A stretch of 64,000 bases of DNA from Cristatella mucedo (GCA_009760855.2 WPIO01000009.1:5584001-5648000), one strand, 5' to 3'; shown: positions 22,530 to 37,261, numbered from the stretch's first letter. A program made the numbers and translations. The notes: a model not told the origin generated them from the letters alone.

Positions 22530-25500
22530 CTGCAGCCAGCGACCGTGGGCAGCCAAGCCGACGCAGTGGACAGTGAGCTGGTGGAGGTTTAGTCGCACCA
22601 TGGAAGCAGGCCCCCCCTCCACTCGAAGCCGAGCCAAGAGTGCGCTCTCCTTTCGAGCCCACTCTCGCGAAGGACGAGGTGCTCGGCGGGACGACGGCAG
22701 CGAATAAGGCGAGACGAGCCACGACAGAGAGGCGACTTACCATTCGGTGACGTCAGCAGGCTTTTCTTCTTTGCAGGGGAGGCCGCCGAGATCGCCTCGT
22801 GATGCGATAGTGCTCTTTTCAGCGATGGTCGTCCTAAAAAAAGAGGAAAGGAAAAATCGCATAAAAAACACGAAAGGGCTGAGCACAGTGCATCACCGAT
22901 GCCTTCCCTAGGGGAGGGGGGTGTTGGCTGGTTGGTCTGACACGAAACTGACATCCTGCTCACATGCCGGCGCAGAAGGCAGCACAGGAGGAGCACCGCT
23001 GCCGCCTCGTCGAGCGAGTGAGCGCGGCCAGTCGGCAGTCGGCTCCTTCTCCTCCTCCTCCAGTTCATGCGCCCATTGCGTCCCAGCCCAGACGCACAGG
23101 CGACCACCACCCAGCCCCGGCACGAAATTGCTTGCAATACACTCGCCAGGTCAAAGGCTTACAGCTGTTTGCGGCGGCGGTTCTCTTGCGCGCACATCTA
23201 GCAAGCTGCCACTGGCATGGGCTGCTGCTCGCCGCCCCACAGCGTGCAGCCACAGCCACATACCCTGGCCAGCAGCGAGCAGCAGCAGCTGCTTGTCCGG
23301 CGGCTTGCCTGCTGGCTCCTCGAGTTCAAGGCCGCTGGCAGACACGCCTCTCCTCCGCTCGGCGATAAGGTCGATGCGGGCCCTGGCAACACCACCCGGC
23401 TCGCCGTCCAAGCCAGCGTCGGTCGGAGCCTGGCCGTAGGCCGACAGCAGGTGCGACAGCTGCGCCAACAGCGCTTGCAGTGTGTCGCCACCGGCGGCGG
23501 CGGCAGCAGCACCAGCAGTGCCGCCAGCCATAGGACTGGGCGGAGCGATCTTGCATGGAGCATCCAAGCAGAGCGGCTGCGGCAGCTGTGGGGAGTCGGT
23601 GACGCGTGCTAAAAAGCTGCTTAGTTCACTGTGGCCTGTCGCCGATCTACAGAAGAAAAAAACATTCGCAGCAGGAATGAACAAGGCCGACCTCACCCGC
23701 ACAGAGAGAAGAGAAAGGGTTTAGCTTTACGACATTGCCGGGAATTTCGGCTAGAAAACTGGCTGGCTACCGAAGCTGCCGCAGAGCTTGGCTGCAGTCG
23801 GTCAGGACTCGCCATTCTCTGCTCGCATGCCAACGCGAGAGCTCCAGCAACCACGCCTCTCCTCAGTGGCTAGCCGGTTAGGCAGGCAGGCGGGGTGATG
23901 ACGGCTGACGCACATGCCGAGGCCGCCCGGCCGGCTGCTGGGCTCGGCACAGAAGGCACGACTCGACAAGGCACGCCAGGCCCAATCACCAGCCGGACGC
24001 AGACTTACCCGGTGTCGGCGGTGGCCTGCGGCTGCAAGTCGCCTGTCCCGTGCGGTTCCCGACGGAGCGGCAGCAGCAGGGCTTGCGGTCGTGCCGCCCG
24101 CCGCGCTCCCAGCGATGGCAAGAAGGTGATTGGTTGCGGTGCGCCGAGCGAGGCTCCGCCTTCCAAAGCTTTGGCGCCGGCAAAGATCTCGTCGCTGCTC
24201 GGGCACATCGGGATGTAGGGAGCACGCATGCACATGTCCAAGTCCTGGAACGAGTCGTGCGCGTGTGCGAATGGTGTAAACGGCACGCAACAGCAGCAGC
24301 TGTGCGGCTGCCTGCTATACAGGGCTGGCTGGGCGTGCCTCGGTCGCTTGGGGGACAACTTCGACAAGGTGACCTTCAACACTGCCTGGCCTCACCGGAG
24401 CTCTTTCGTTTTGCATTTATACAATTATGTCCACTTCCGGTAACAAAGCAGCAGCAGCGCATCGGAGAAGAGTTCGCGGGCACAGACATAGGCGGCTCGT
24501 GCAGAAAGTGAGCAGGAACGGTTCGTGGCAGCAGCAGCGACAACGGAGCAGAGCAGAGCCGGCCGGGCCGCCAGCCAACGATACCTCATCGAGCGAAGCA
24601 TCCAGAGATGCGTCCAGGCAGCTGGTGTCAACAAGAAGCCCTTCGGAAAGGTCAACTGGGGTCATCTACAGCCACACACAAAAAAACAACGAAGCATGTA
24701 ATATCACTCACTACCCTGGATGGTCTTGCTCGATCGTCAGCTGCAGATCAACTGTTCCATTCCTCTGCTTAAAGACAATTAGCAGCAGAAGCTTTGGCTC
24801 TGCAGGTCCTAGATTGTGGGACTCACTTTCACAATTGTTACGAAACGACATCTACTCTCCTGCTGCCGACTGTGGCACATCCTTTCCAGTGGTCCTGGGC
24901 TGCTACTGCCATGCCCTACTTCTACTGCTCTCCTGACTCAGCTAGGCTTCTCACTTTCTCTTTGTTGCGTGAGATGAAGTCTCTTGGCTACCGAATGCGT
25001 ACCGAAAGCCGCTTAGGCTTTCAGTGCACTAGAAAACTCACCAGCGCATCACCCACTTAGTCATCGGGACTTTGTGGAGTTACAGACAGAAATGTATTGC
25101 ATTAAATTAAGATCCGTCTATCCCTTCGGAAAGTGCTCTTTTAGGCAGCCACATGAAAACAGCAAACAGACGGATTGGATTGGCGCCGGCATTGGAATAT
25201 CGCTGCACCGAAGCGCTGCACTTGGGCATTTGTTACTGCAGACAAAAGTGCGATGCCATCTGAAAAGCAGCTCAGCCAATCGCAAGGAGCAAGGATTCGC
25301 AAGGACCCACGTGACGGATGGCAGCCATTTCACCACACAGACAGCAGATGGAGGCATAGAGGGGGAGGGGCAGCAGTGAACCTCGTGCACACACACACCC
25401 CCCCCACCACCACCCCCGGAGAGAAGGGAGCTGCTCGAAGGTCGGCAACACACTTACCGGACGCAGGCTCCCCAGGCTATCGTCGTCATCGAACAGATCA

Positions 25501-28434
25501 GTGGCACCTGACAACGAGTAAACAGACCCCCCCTACCACGTGTCACGCACGAGCGGCACGGCACGTCGAAGCGATCCGCGCAACTCCAGACGCCGGGACT
25601 CGCACAGGAAGAGGTGAGTCGCTAGCGGCCTACGCCGGGTGCCGGGAGAGCAGCAGCAACGCTGGCAGCCCGACAAGAGGGAGTGCTGCTGCTTCGGCTT
25701 TCGGCAGAGGGCGCCACGAGAGCACACCTTCCGGTTAAGGAAAAGCTGCCCCACAGCACACGAGCACCCGACGCAGCCACGTGACAGAGCGGGAGCAGAA
25801 GAGCGCAGCGGGGCAGAAGAGCGTCTGCACTATCGGTCGGCAGTCGGCGCGTGCGCATCCGGCCCGCCCCCCCCCCCGGGCAGGGGGCCAGAAGCTGGGG
25901 TTCGAGCACGTGGGGTCGCGACGCACCGGCCAGCCAGTCGTCGTCGTGGCCGTCAAAGTCCTTGAACAGGCTCACGGTGGCGGCAAATATGTCTGACTTG
26001 GGCTCGTCGGCGAACGCCGGCTCGACGCTGTCGCAATTGAGGTCAGAGAACAAAGCCTCGGTGGCGTCCACGATTCCCGTGTCCCAGTAGTCGACGGCGG
26101 AGCCCGGGTCAGCCACGACAGCGGCCTTCACCCCCTTGGGAGCCGCTGCTGCGGCGACGGCGGATACATCCGATGCTGGCCTCGCGGCCACTGCCGCTCG
26201 CTGGATTTGGGCGTACACGACGTCGACCTCCTCGACGTCACTACGGCATAGCAGCGCAAGTCGTGGGCACGAGAGAGAAGGCCCGGCCGGAAGCCCGGAC
26301 TTGCCCGGCTCTGGCTGCGACATGGAGCCGCGGCAGCCAGCTTCCATGCAGCCTTGGGGCTTCGAGGCAGCCAGCCGGCCAGCGTGTGTTGCCGCAGCAG
26401 CAGCGGCAGCAGCAGCAGGCCCAAAAGCAGCCGAGCTCGCACGCAAGCCCCACCTGCTGCTGCCGCCGCCGCCGGGCTGAGCTACCGCGCCCAGGCACGC
26501 TCAAGATTTGAGCGAGCCCGTGCAGCCGCTGTCACCTTCCTGGCGGCAGCAGAAGGGAGCAGCACTAGCAACTACTGCCGGCGCGATTGCGGTGCCGGCG
26601 AGCCCAGCACGAATTGCACGCGATCCCCGTGCGCAACGGTCGACCGCCGCCACGCTCGCTCACCTGAGCAGCGTGTGGACGCACACGATCTGCTTCGGAG
26701 CGTTCGTTTTCTTGCTCACCACCACCGTGGCCTGCGTCACGACCCAGACGTAGCCACCGCCGCCGACGAGCAGCCGGTAGCGCTCGGTGGAGATCTGGCC
26801 TTTCGAGTACACTGCCCGGAGGAAGGAAGGAAGGAAGGAAGGTGCTCTGCTTCAGCACACTGAATCGCTCTCGCCGACCACGGACAGACTCGAAAGAAAA
26901 GCAGCCGCGCGAGGCACGCGCGCTGCAGCCGCTGCGCCCGCGACATCCGTGCACGGCTGCCCGACTACTCACGCATCTTGAACAGCTTCTCCACAGGCTT
27001 CGCATCCGAAGCATGTACGTAATCATAAAGCGACGTTCCGAGCAGGGCGCTGGCCTCATATCCGAGCTTGCCGATCAAACTGGGGCGGACAAAATGTTAG
27101 GATCACATGCGTGGGGGCCAACTGGCTCCCCCCCCCCCCCCCCCGCAGACCGACGAAGCGACCTAAAGGAAGGAGGTCTAGAGTGGTTTGGCTGACGAAA
27201 CAAGCTTCCTCAGCCTTCCCGTGATTGGCTATCTCTAATAATGTAAAGGTAGGAGCTCTCCTAGCCGCACCCACTGGCTGCAGTATAGCTGGATCAACGG
27301 CCGAGCCCTTGGGCAAGGCAACTGGCTTGTATATTGGACCAGCCCTGCCTGCCAATCTTTGAAGCCAGCAACCGAAATCCACCGGAATCAAGTGCAGTGG
27401 CCCTGGCAAATATAGCGATCCACAGCAATCTACTCCAATCGATCGTAAATCGACTAAAAATACCTATGCAAGCAGCCTACATTTTTATTGCATATTACCA
27501 TACACTGTGGTCCCAAAATTTCAAGACAATAAGCATGGGCATTCTTGTGCAATGCACTGCAATCGACAACAAGGGCCCATATCAATACCTCAACCAACTA
27601 AAATCCGACAAAAAAATCCTTAGGCATCAATGTTCCATGCTCCAATTTTGAGAAGGTATTAAAGCAAGGTCTTGTGTAATGAACTACAATCAATCCACTA
27701 CAATCCACCAGAAATGTGCCAGGAATAGACTATAACTCCAATTTAGATTGCTAATAATAATATTAAACTGTTTAGACTGCAGGCACACAACTTCATGACG
27801 TTGCACATGCGCGTTCTCAGGGGCAATCGACCGTAATAGTCCGGGTCAATACAGACATCGATTGCAATTCGCTTGCAAAACGACCAGAAATCATACGATC
27901 GCTTTAATTTATTTTGGGTGAACATTACTGAACCCGCAGTGTAAAGTGTACACCTATCAAAAATGGATTTGAGCGTTCTTATGCCATTTATTACAATCGA
28001 CTGCAATGTCCCGGGCCGAAAGCAATCCAAAATAATCTGCGACAAAATGCTCAGAAATCAGATGCTCGATATTTCAATTTTGAATACATTAGTGTTATAT
28101 GTTTTTAGTGCACCCAAATGACTCCTTCACAATCTAGGATATGCACAGCAATCGATTGCAATGGCCGGGCCAATGATGCAATTGACTGCAATCCACCGAC
28201 CAGAAATTGACTGCTATTTTTAGCTCGAATTTCCATTGCATTTGACATTTCAATGGGTTTTCAGTGTATCCAAAACATTTCAAGCTATTTCACATATTAA
28301 TTGTCGTGCAACGCACAACAATCGACTGCACTGGCTAGGCCAATACCGGACTTCATTACAAACCTTGGCAAACCCACTAGAAATCGGCTTTGCAAGGCGG
28401 AGAGAGAGAGAGCCAGAGAGAGAGAGAGAGAGAG

Positions 28435-28525
<91 letters not shown>

Positions 28526-31500
28526 AGAAAAAGAGAAAGGGAAGAGAAAAAGATAGATAAGAGAAGAATGGAGATCGGGTGAAGGCGCAGCTCACTTTCC
28601 ATCGTAGTAAGTCATTTTCATGTCCAACGAGTGGTGAGTCATAAACATGCTCTCATCCATAACAAACTCGTCTTCAGCCGGATTGGGAATGAGCTCCCCT
28701 GTAAGCAATAGATGGCACTCAGCAGTCGCCTGTGAGGCATCGTCCTTTCGAATGCCTCGTCGTCCATAGCACCGTCCGGTGAATTTGACCACCTGCGACG
28801 TGAACCAGAGACAGGCCTAAGAGAGCGCGCCAACCCTGTTCTCACGGTAACCAATTTAACACAAGCCGAACTTCGTACCTCGCTGCCACTGCTGCTGATA
28901 ATTGAGTGCAGCCGCCGCTGCGCTATCACTGCTGCTGCTGCTGCAGCCGCTCAGATCACCTTGTACAAGGCCGACTTGCCGTGCACGGCGCGACGCCCCT
29001 TGGGAAGCAGGGTGCACTTCATGCGCGAGAAGAGCGCACAGGCGGAGCCCTCTTTGTCGTGCAGCGCCGAGCGCACATCGTCGTGGTCGCACGGGTGAAC
29101 GAAGTCGTACACGCTGTTGCCGAAGAGGTCGCACTGCAAGCGATGAAAGCATTGTGTCGGGTTACAGTCACGTCGCACAGACTGCGAGACGGTCCCGAAA
29201 TGCTGCCGCAGCAGCGCTGGCAAACGCTAGCACCAGCGCTGGCGGCCAAACAGGCCCGGGCACGAATTACCTGGGACAGGCCGAGAATCTTGGAGATGTT
29301 TTCGGTCACGTACACGATCTCGCCAGCATCGTCTAGTAGCAGCAGGAAGTGGCTGAAGGAGCTCACGTCGAACGTCCTCATGCTTGCAGCGCGGTCGTCT
29401 GCTCGGCACGTGTCTACAGAGAGAATGGATTGGATAGCGACGAGGGCTAGACGGGTGAGGCAAGCATTTTGAGCCGTGCACCCGCTGGCACCGCCACGCA
29501 CGCAGCCTTGCAGACCAGAGGTGCGGTCACTGGCGCCAGAGCCCATCCTCTCCGCACAGCCCTGAACAGCCACAGCTCGAGGTGGCCTAGCGTTGGTCAG
29601 CTCTGGTGAATTCTGAGCCTCGAGGGCCTCTGCTGTAACCCTTACGGCTTCAAGGCTGTTTTTTATGCTGCAATCGCACCATTGGGCCAGGTTGGCCGTT
29701 TCGCCCCACCTAACCCTCCCTCTTCCCTTGTTCGGGTCCCACGAATGGCCGCAAATAATGCATTGCGATGCAGCTGCCATTTCCAAAATAAGTATCGAGC
29801 AACTGCGTCGGTTTCGATGATTCCACATCATGGAGAATGGTGTTACGGGTTCAACTTCCACATTTCATGCCGTTGCCCAGTCTTCGTGAGAGCTCACACG
29901 TGCAATTGCACGAACTTCGGTCGGTAAACCCGGAAAACCGGTGTCTATATTGTGGAGTCGGAACTGCAGTTGCTCGATGGTTATTTTGGAACTGGTAGCC
30001 GTATCACAGTTATTCGTGGGACACCCTCGTTACGGGCAGGATTGTTGCCACGACTTTCCAGTTATTCTGTGCTTCCCACTCTGTCAGGGTGGGAATGACA
30101 AATGCAAAGTCCGACCGTAACATGCATGAGCGGATAAGCAAATGAAGGATAATTCATAGGAAGCCGCCAAAGGTTCGGTGACGAGCAGGTGAATTTTCAG
30201 CTTCTTTTTTAAATGTCGTCATGGGATGGTGTGGCCTCAGTCGGGAGTTTTTCCGAAGCTTTTGGAGCGTACCAACTAAAAGCCAGTCTCCAAAAAAGGT
30301 TGGTTGGAGGCACAGTTAAATGACTCAAGCCAGAAGAATGGATAGTATGCAAACCTGCTTACGAAATAATTCAGATAGGTAAACCGGAGCAAGACGGGGA
30401 CGTAAAATTCACTGACAAAACCTTAAATTCGAGGCACAGGAGAGCCAGTCGAGAAGGGGTAGAATGTGGCAATTGCTACTTTCGAGAAAGACAAGGCTAG
30501 CTGCAGAGTTTTGCATCAGCTTTGTGCCAACCAAAGTATAACCAAAAAGACGTTCAAAGTGATGATTACTTGATCTAAAAAGAAGGAGCAGTAGCAGCAC
30601 AATTTGTATTGCAAACAGCAGGCATGCTGGCATCGATTTATTTCTGGGCCGTTCAGCACAGTAAATGACAGCTCTGAAGCTCGCAGACAATAGGAACGGT
30701 CGAAGCCCACCAAAGCTTGGTGATGAGGCTCGTTGGAAAAAGCTCATTATAATTCTAAAGGAGATCTCTGGTGCGAGAGGAATGAAAGGGCATCCGACCG
30801 GTCGGCCAGCACCGCTACACCCAGCCATCCGATCGTCGGCATAATAATAATATAACATTTGTACGGCGCCACCAGAGAACTAAATCTCTTTTCTAGGCAC
30901 TCCACTAGGTACTGCAAAGGATGCGTGCCAATGTGGCTAGTAACAACATGCACAGTGGCAGCATGCATATGCACACCAAGGACAATTCACACGAACCCGG
31001 CAAATGCTGTGAGGAAAAAATACATTTTTAGCTTCGGTTTAAATGTCGTCGAGTCGCAAAATGTCGTGACATAAGTCGCGAGTTCCAGGCTTTGGAAGCA
31101 CACAGACAAACTAAAGGCACGATCTCCAGAGGATGTGACGTTGGTTCGAGGCAAAGCTAAACAAACGTTTTGAGTCAGAACAGCGGGTGGTACGATGCCT
31201 AGCCTGATCTACTGAAGAAACCATTACCAAAAGAAAGACCCTGGAGCATTTTCCCACTGTTTGCTGCAAGGACCATGCCCTATTTTAAAAGTCCGCATAG
31301 CCTGAGCAGGATCGCCAGGACCATGTTCAACGGCCCTCCCAATCCCGGCACAACAACAACAACATGAGGAGGTAAACCAAGGCTTGCTGCTCCTAACCAC
31401 ACCAGACTTTCCTTTGGAAGGGGGCCCACGGTGAGGTCACATAGAAAAAATAGGAAGGTAAGCCATGGCTGGTTGCTCCTTAACCACAGCAGGCCCTTTC

Positions 31501-34500
31501 CAATGTAGTTTAACCACCATTACTAACGCCCTCCCAAACATGCAGGCATGCATGCCTACGTGCACAACTCTTGCCTACACCCAGAGCAGAGGCAGGCAGG
31601 CAGCATTAGGGCAGCAGCCATCGGTCCCAGGGCCTCCCCTCTTCAGATTGCAAAAAGCCAGTCAGCAGCATCACCTCACGTTCAGAGCATGTGTCGATTG
31701 GTCAACGCCCACAAGCAAGCAGCCAACTGCACGAGGGGACACTATAATTTGAGCCGCCGCTGCTGCTCTCACAAACGAGTCAGCATGTTAGCCCCTGGGC
31801 TTGCAACGAATCTCGGCTAATCTGCTCGAAGCAACTACCAGCGATTACCACGATCGCCGAGTTTAGCACCCTGGGTTGCTCCCACCAAGGGCAGACCGAC
31901 CGACGGGAGGGAGGATGGGGGTGTGAGGCTACAGATGCTGGCGCCTACACGTGCAGCAGCTGAAAGCGCAGGCGACTCTTATAGGACGAGCCTGCATGCA
32001 GCTTTGCTAGCAAGCTTAGCCTCAGAGCAAGGTTCGCTCAGGCAGACTGATAATTAAATCGTGCAATAAATAGCAAATCGGTGTGACAAACAGCTCGGCA
32101 TAGCCTGCTTTCGGAAAGACAGCACCAGAATTGATTGGCAAGTCGATTGGCAAGAAAGAAATAGCCCTACTTCGAGATGGCTGACCTCAGTTCCCCATTC
32201 GCCCGGCACTCTTTCGAGATCCGAGAGAAAACAATCCCACAATCCCTGCTGTTGCCCCCTCCCCTCCCACAAGGTGAAAGCCCACACGGAGTGGCCTATA
32301 TGGAGGAGTCTGGGCGGATTTGGTTCGAAGCAAGCGCCAGAGCACACCATTTTCATCTTAGGTGGGCTTTCAAAGGGAATCTCTAAAAGACGAGGCTTCA
32401 AGCAACAGCTCGCTATGGCAAGTCAGCAGTATGCTGCAGTTATTAGGCCGGCACCTACAGCTGCAGAGCGCTCACAGCAGATCCACTTCATTGAATTATT
32501 CATGTGCATCCGAAAATGCAAGTGCCTACCCACTGTTATCATAACAACGGGCACTAGAGCACGTGGGGGACGACGTATCCACGTATCTCTGTAGCGGCTG
32601 GGTTTTGAGGTTTACGCCCTTGACCAGTTATCAGAGGCAATAACCTTACCAATTTCATTACCGGTTCATGTTCTGGACATGGCAACGCTGCAGACACTAT
32701 AAAAGCACAACTTCTTTCATCAAGTGCATCTGCACAAGGTCTTACCGTGGATGCTGAAACTTGCTTTCTATTTTGCTAGGTTTTACTGCTCATGGGCTAA
32801 TAATATTATTATTACACTTGATAAAGCACCCTCATAGAACTCAATCTCTTTCTAGGCGCTTACATTTGCTGCAAAGGAAACAGGAACAATTCTGAACTCT
32901 CGCGCACACACACTATTTCGGACTAATGAAGACTGCAAACAATGGTGGGATACAAGAAGATTTATCTTACGAAGCTATCATACTGTGAAATTAGAAATCG
33001 GAAGGATTTCAAGGGATTAGCATTGCGTGGACAGACACTGAAACATTTTGCATCATATCTCGGGAGCAGTGCTGAGATATCGCCGGTCGAGCATCACCGG
33101 TCAAGCAGTGTGGGAGGGAGTCCACTCCCCTCCCAGGATAACTTAAAACCTCTAGTGGTGTTGACTTAACATAGGCTGTGAGTAGGAGGGGAAGAGGTTA
33201 ACCACTCGGGCTTCCTTGTTGCTAATCCCCTAAACCATCACAGGCTAACTACCTGGCAGCCCCAATTATACAGCAACCAATAGCAGCCCTCACCCCGTAA
33301 CCCCATCCTTTCCGACCCCATCAACCCCAGCCGTTCTGAGCTGCTACTACCATCATGCCACCCCCTCGATGACTGCCTCTCGATTCGGCTATGCTTCTCA
33401 CTTTCTCATATTGAAACATCTTTCTGTGTGAGATGGTCTGTTGGCTTTGAGTGCGCTACAGAAAACTCTCCTGCGTAACACCCACTTGGTCCTTGTGGCT
33501 TCGTGTAGGTACATAGGGATGATACATTGTATTACATTAAGTTACAGCAATTCTTGGAAAGACGGTCCATCCTAAAAAGAGAGACTGATTATTTCTCCAT
33601 GCTATATGCATAAAAATAGGGATGGCTACATGAGCTTGTGGCGGCAGAAACATATCGGCTATTTTAGAACGTCTCTGCATCAGTCTCACGTCCCAGGATG
33701 CCTAATGCAGAAATACTCAACTCAAACACGGCTGAAACAAAAGGTACATAGCAACAATGCGTATAGCTTGACTCCGTCGTCACAGACGACCCCGTTGAGC
33801 TGCCCCTCCAGCTGCTAACATGCAAGGTGCTAACGAAACAGCAGCGCGGGGCTCGAAAGAAAAGCGACAGCGCCCGGAGAGAAGCCTAACAACACACCAA
33901 ATGCTGGTTTGGCCCAGCGGTTAGGGTGCTCGCCTCGAACCTAGGTCAAGGTGAAGGTATTTATTGACCAACAAGGTCGTGGGCTCGAGCCCCGTGTGTG
34001 AAAATCGCCTGAATAGACAGTACGTTATCGTAGGATGCTACAGAAGTGAATATATTATAAATAAATTATACACACACACACACACACACACATAATTAGT
34101 GAGTGGCAATTGCACGACCTAATGGTAAGTATCCCACCCCCTCCCAGTCCTGCTAAGAGCCACCCTCTCCAGAGCTGTCTCCTTGGAAGCCACATGCCGT
34201 CGAACGGCCGGTTTCAAAAAGGTGTTCTACACAGTTCACAGTTCGGCTTGGACGCATAGCCGTGACCCTGCTGCCCAGTAAAAAATAAAGAAAGAAGGAG
34301 AGGCCACCTCTACTCTACTCTACTCTACTGATGGCTTTGGCACCACGTAGAAGTCTGCAGGTTGGAGTCAAAACAAGTAAATAAATCCTAGCTGATTAAA
34401 CAGTCTCTTTTGTATAGCGACAGAAGAGCCTTTACGGCTATCAGCACCGCTTGCAGTGGCGATAAAGGATCGCTCACCGCAGGAATCGATCCCACGACCT

Positions 34501-37178
34501 CGGTCGTGAAAGCAACCGCCTTACCTAGTGTGCCATCACGGCTCACCAGGCACCTTATAGATCGATCAAGCAATTTACATAGTTATCGGCAACTGCAAAA
34601 ATAACAATTTCTACTAGCACGGCGCCCCTCTGCAAAGGCACTGGCCTTGATAACTTTCTCCGCAAGTGGGGATGTACCACCGCATGCTGTACCACCCATA
34701 TGCAGAATTTCACCTGAGCTAGTCTCGATGTCTTCTTGATCATCGCATGGTTAGGGTGCTTACCTTTAACGACCGAGGTCAAGGTGAATGTTTTCGATGA
34801 CCGAGGTCTGGGCTGGAGCCCCGTGGCATATGTGAAGCTCCAGAATAGAGATCGAGCTCTCTTAGAACACTATACAAATGAATTATATATTTATTAATTT
34901 TTAAGATGGATTGGACATAAAACAGCTTAATGCCTGACACAAACGTTCAACCTGATTCATATCTGGGCTCTAACTAGGCCAGTCCAGAATTCGGAAGTGA
35001 ATTCAACCGTTTGGTACAGGTTAAAAGAAAAGATTTTTTAACATCTACCGTATGCTCTGTGAATGCTGCAAGCTGCCGGAACTCTTAATTCTCTAGTCTC
35101 CACACTCTCCACATTCATTATTCTTGGCACGTGGTATAAGCTCCATACGCATACACACACAATGCATACCGCAAACGCACGGACTCGGCACTCATTAAAG
35201 CTATCCCATAAAGTAAAAGTGAAGGTCAGCTAATTCAGCAGCCTCATTTCTACAACGGCAGATGAGCCTTTTCGTCTTTCATCCAGCTTGCAGCAGCCAA
35301 TAATGGATCGCCAGTTGCACGACTCGAAACCAAGACCCGGGCCATGAAGAGCGAACACCTTAGCCTACAGCTACACAGTATTTCACAGTCTTAGGAGGCA
35401 AGCATCCAGATATGCTTCATGCTTCTCTTTCAATACTCTCTAAAGAATCCTCAAGGTTGAAAAGAACCTGAAATTACGATTTGTCAGTCAATACAGTTGG
35501 ACTTCACTCTGCTGTAATAAAATGCAGGCGCCACCACCTGCAACCTGAGGCCTCATGCTACATAGTAGGCCTCATACTTCCTCTTCTCTCGGAAGGATTC
35601 TCGGCCGACAGCAATCCTACAGCAATCCTACGGCAGGCTTCGACCTTGGCTGAACTGCCAAATCTGCAGCACCTTTGTGTCTTCCCGTATCGCCCACAAA
35701 CAGACGCTGCAATTCGCCTCGTTTTTTAATAACGAGGATAGCACTACTTAGGCTAACAGAGAGTGCCGAAAGAGTGGCTATCTTCAGCTGAGCATCACTT
35801 ATCTCTCACATCTGCTAACGATTGGTCGGCAAAGATTGGTGGTATCAAGAAGGCTTGCTATTGCTTTGGCACATTCCAGTCGGATGCACTGTAGCCGGGA
35901 TTCAGACGAAGCTGGGGAATCCTATCTACCTTTTAGGAGAGGGCGGCTCAATTTTGGGGTCCGCCTGCCTCTAGTTTGATGTGTTATGTACTAAAAAGCC
36001 AACTGTGAGATATTGGTTAAAGCTGACGACCTCTGGCAAATAGCTGATTGGAAAATAATGATCTCATTTCATTCTTAATGCATTAGCATAATGAAGATAC
36101 AGAAAATAAAGAGTCCTAACAGAGTGAGCAATAAAAAAATGCAAGTGGGACCTGACATCGAGGGAAGGGGACCGGCTAAGCAGCCCTGCGGGCCAACCAA
36201 GATGCATGCAGGCCACACTTCTTCTCCACCTAGATGCCACAGCTGTGTGGCTGCTAGCCAGTCAGTCAACGAATGCTTCGTATTAGCAACTGCTAACAGA
36301 TCTAGCCATCTGCAACATTTCGGCCATATCCACCGACATCCCTTATTCAGATCGCACACGCAATCAGAAAATGTGCAGGCACCCATAAATGCCTTCTTTT
36401 ACCGGTACTTCACGTTCAGCAGCTCGGCTGGGTACACATGCACGACTCCTCGCAAAGTCTACGAGCCAAAACATCTGTCTATGACTCTGTATACCCAACG
36501 CCTTATATGACTCTGTATGTCGTACACCTTCAGCTGTACAACAGCTTACATCACGTCACGGTCCTCGGCTGCCATCGTGTCAGTACACTGAGCACCCTGC
36601 TCAGGACTCCGGCTTGCCCTTCTCGTCTGGGTCGATGCCAGTAAAAGCTCTTCTGCAGCTATACAAAAGAGGCTGGTGAGTCACCTAGTGTTTTTTTTAT
36701 TTTTTCCCCACAACACACGGCCATCACGTTAGAGGAAGACCAGAAATGCCAAATCGGCAGGGCCAAAGCAGAGTTGCTCTGCTAGTGAACTTCCGGGTCG
36801 GCTGAGAAGCAGCATGGCTATCCACAAAGCAAGACACGCCTCCATACTGAGTACGAGACGGAAGTCTACGAGGCACTGCATCCCAAAAACCAAGAGGCAT
36901 CGGCCAATCACTCCTGGCACTACGAGCCGAAGCCTGTCCTGGCAAGGATTTCCCTTCATCGGCACTGGATGTGCCGAGTAGAAAGGGCAAGAATGGAGCC
37001 GCACGCTTGTCGAGAGACGAGGTAGTCTGGGCACAGGCACAGCACGAAGAGCCGACACGAGAGGAGGCAGCCGAACAAGGCAATGCTGTGGTAACCACGG
37101 ACCAACCGACCGACCGGCCTACCGAGAGGAGAGGAGAACCCGGGAAACAGGAGAGAGAAGCTGTGGAGGGAAGGAATG

Positions 37179-37261
<83 letters not shown>

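Noticed and set aside
22908-23123. Extra HIF exon containing ADWPRSLARRGG
   Set aside because: A donor-like gtgagc exists, but no good acceptor, and the flanking exons already join in phase without it.
28370-28560. Arg-Glu or Leu-Ser repeat proteins at 28.4 kb and 57.3-57.6 kb
   Set aside because: Open frames created by (GA)n microsatellites.
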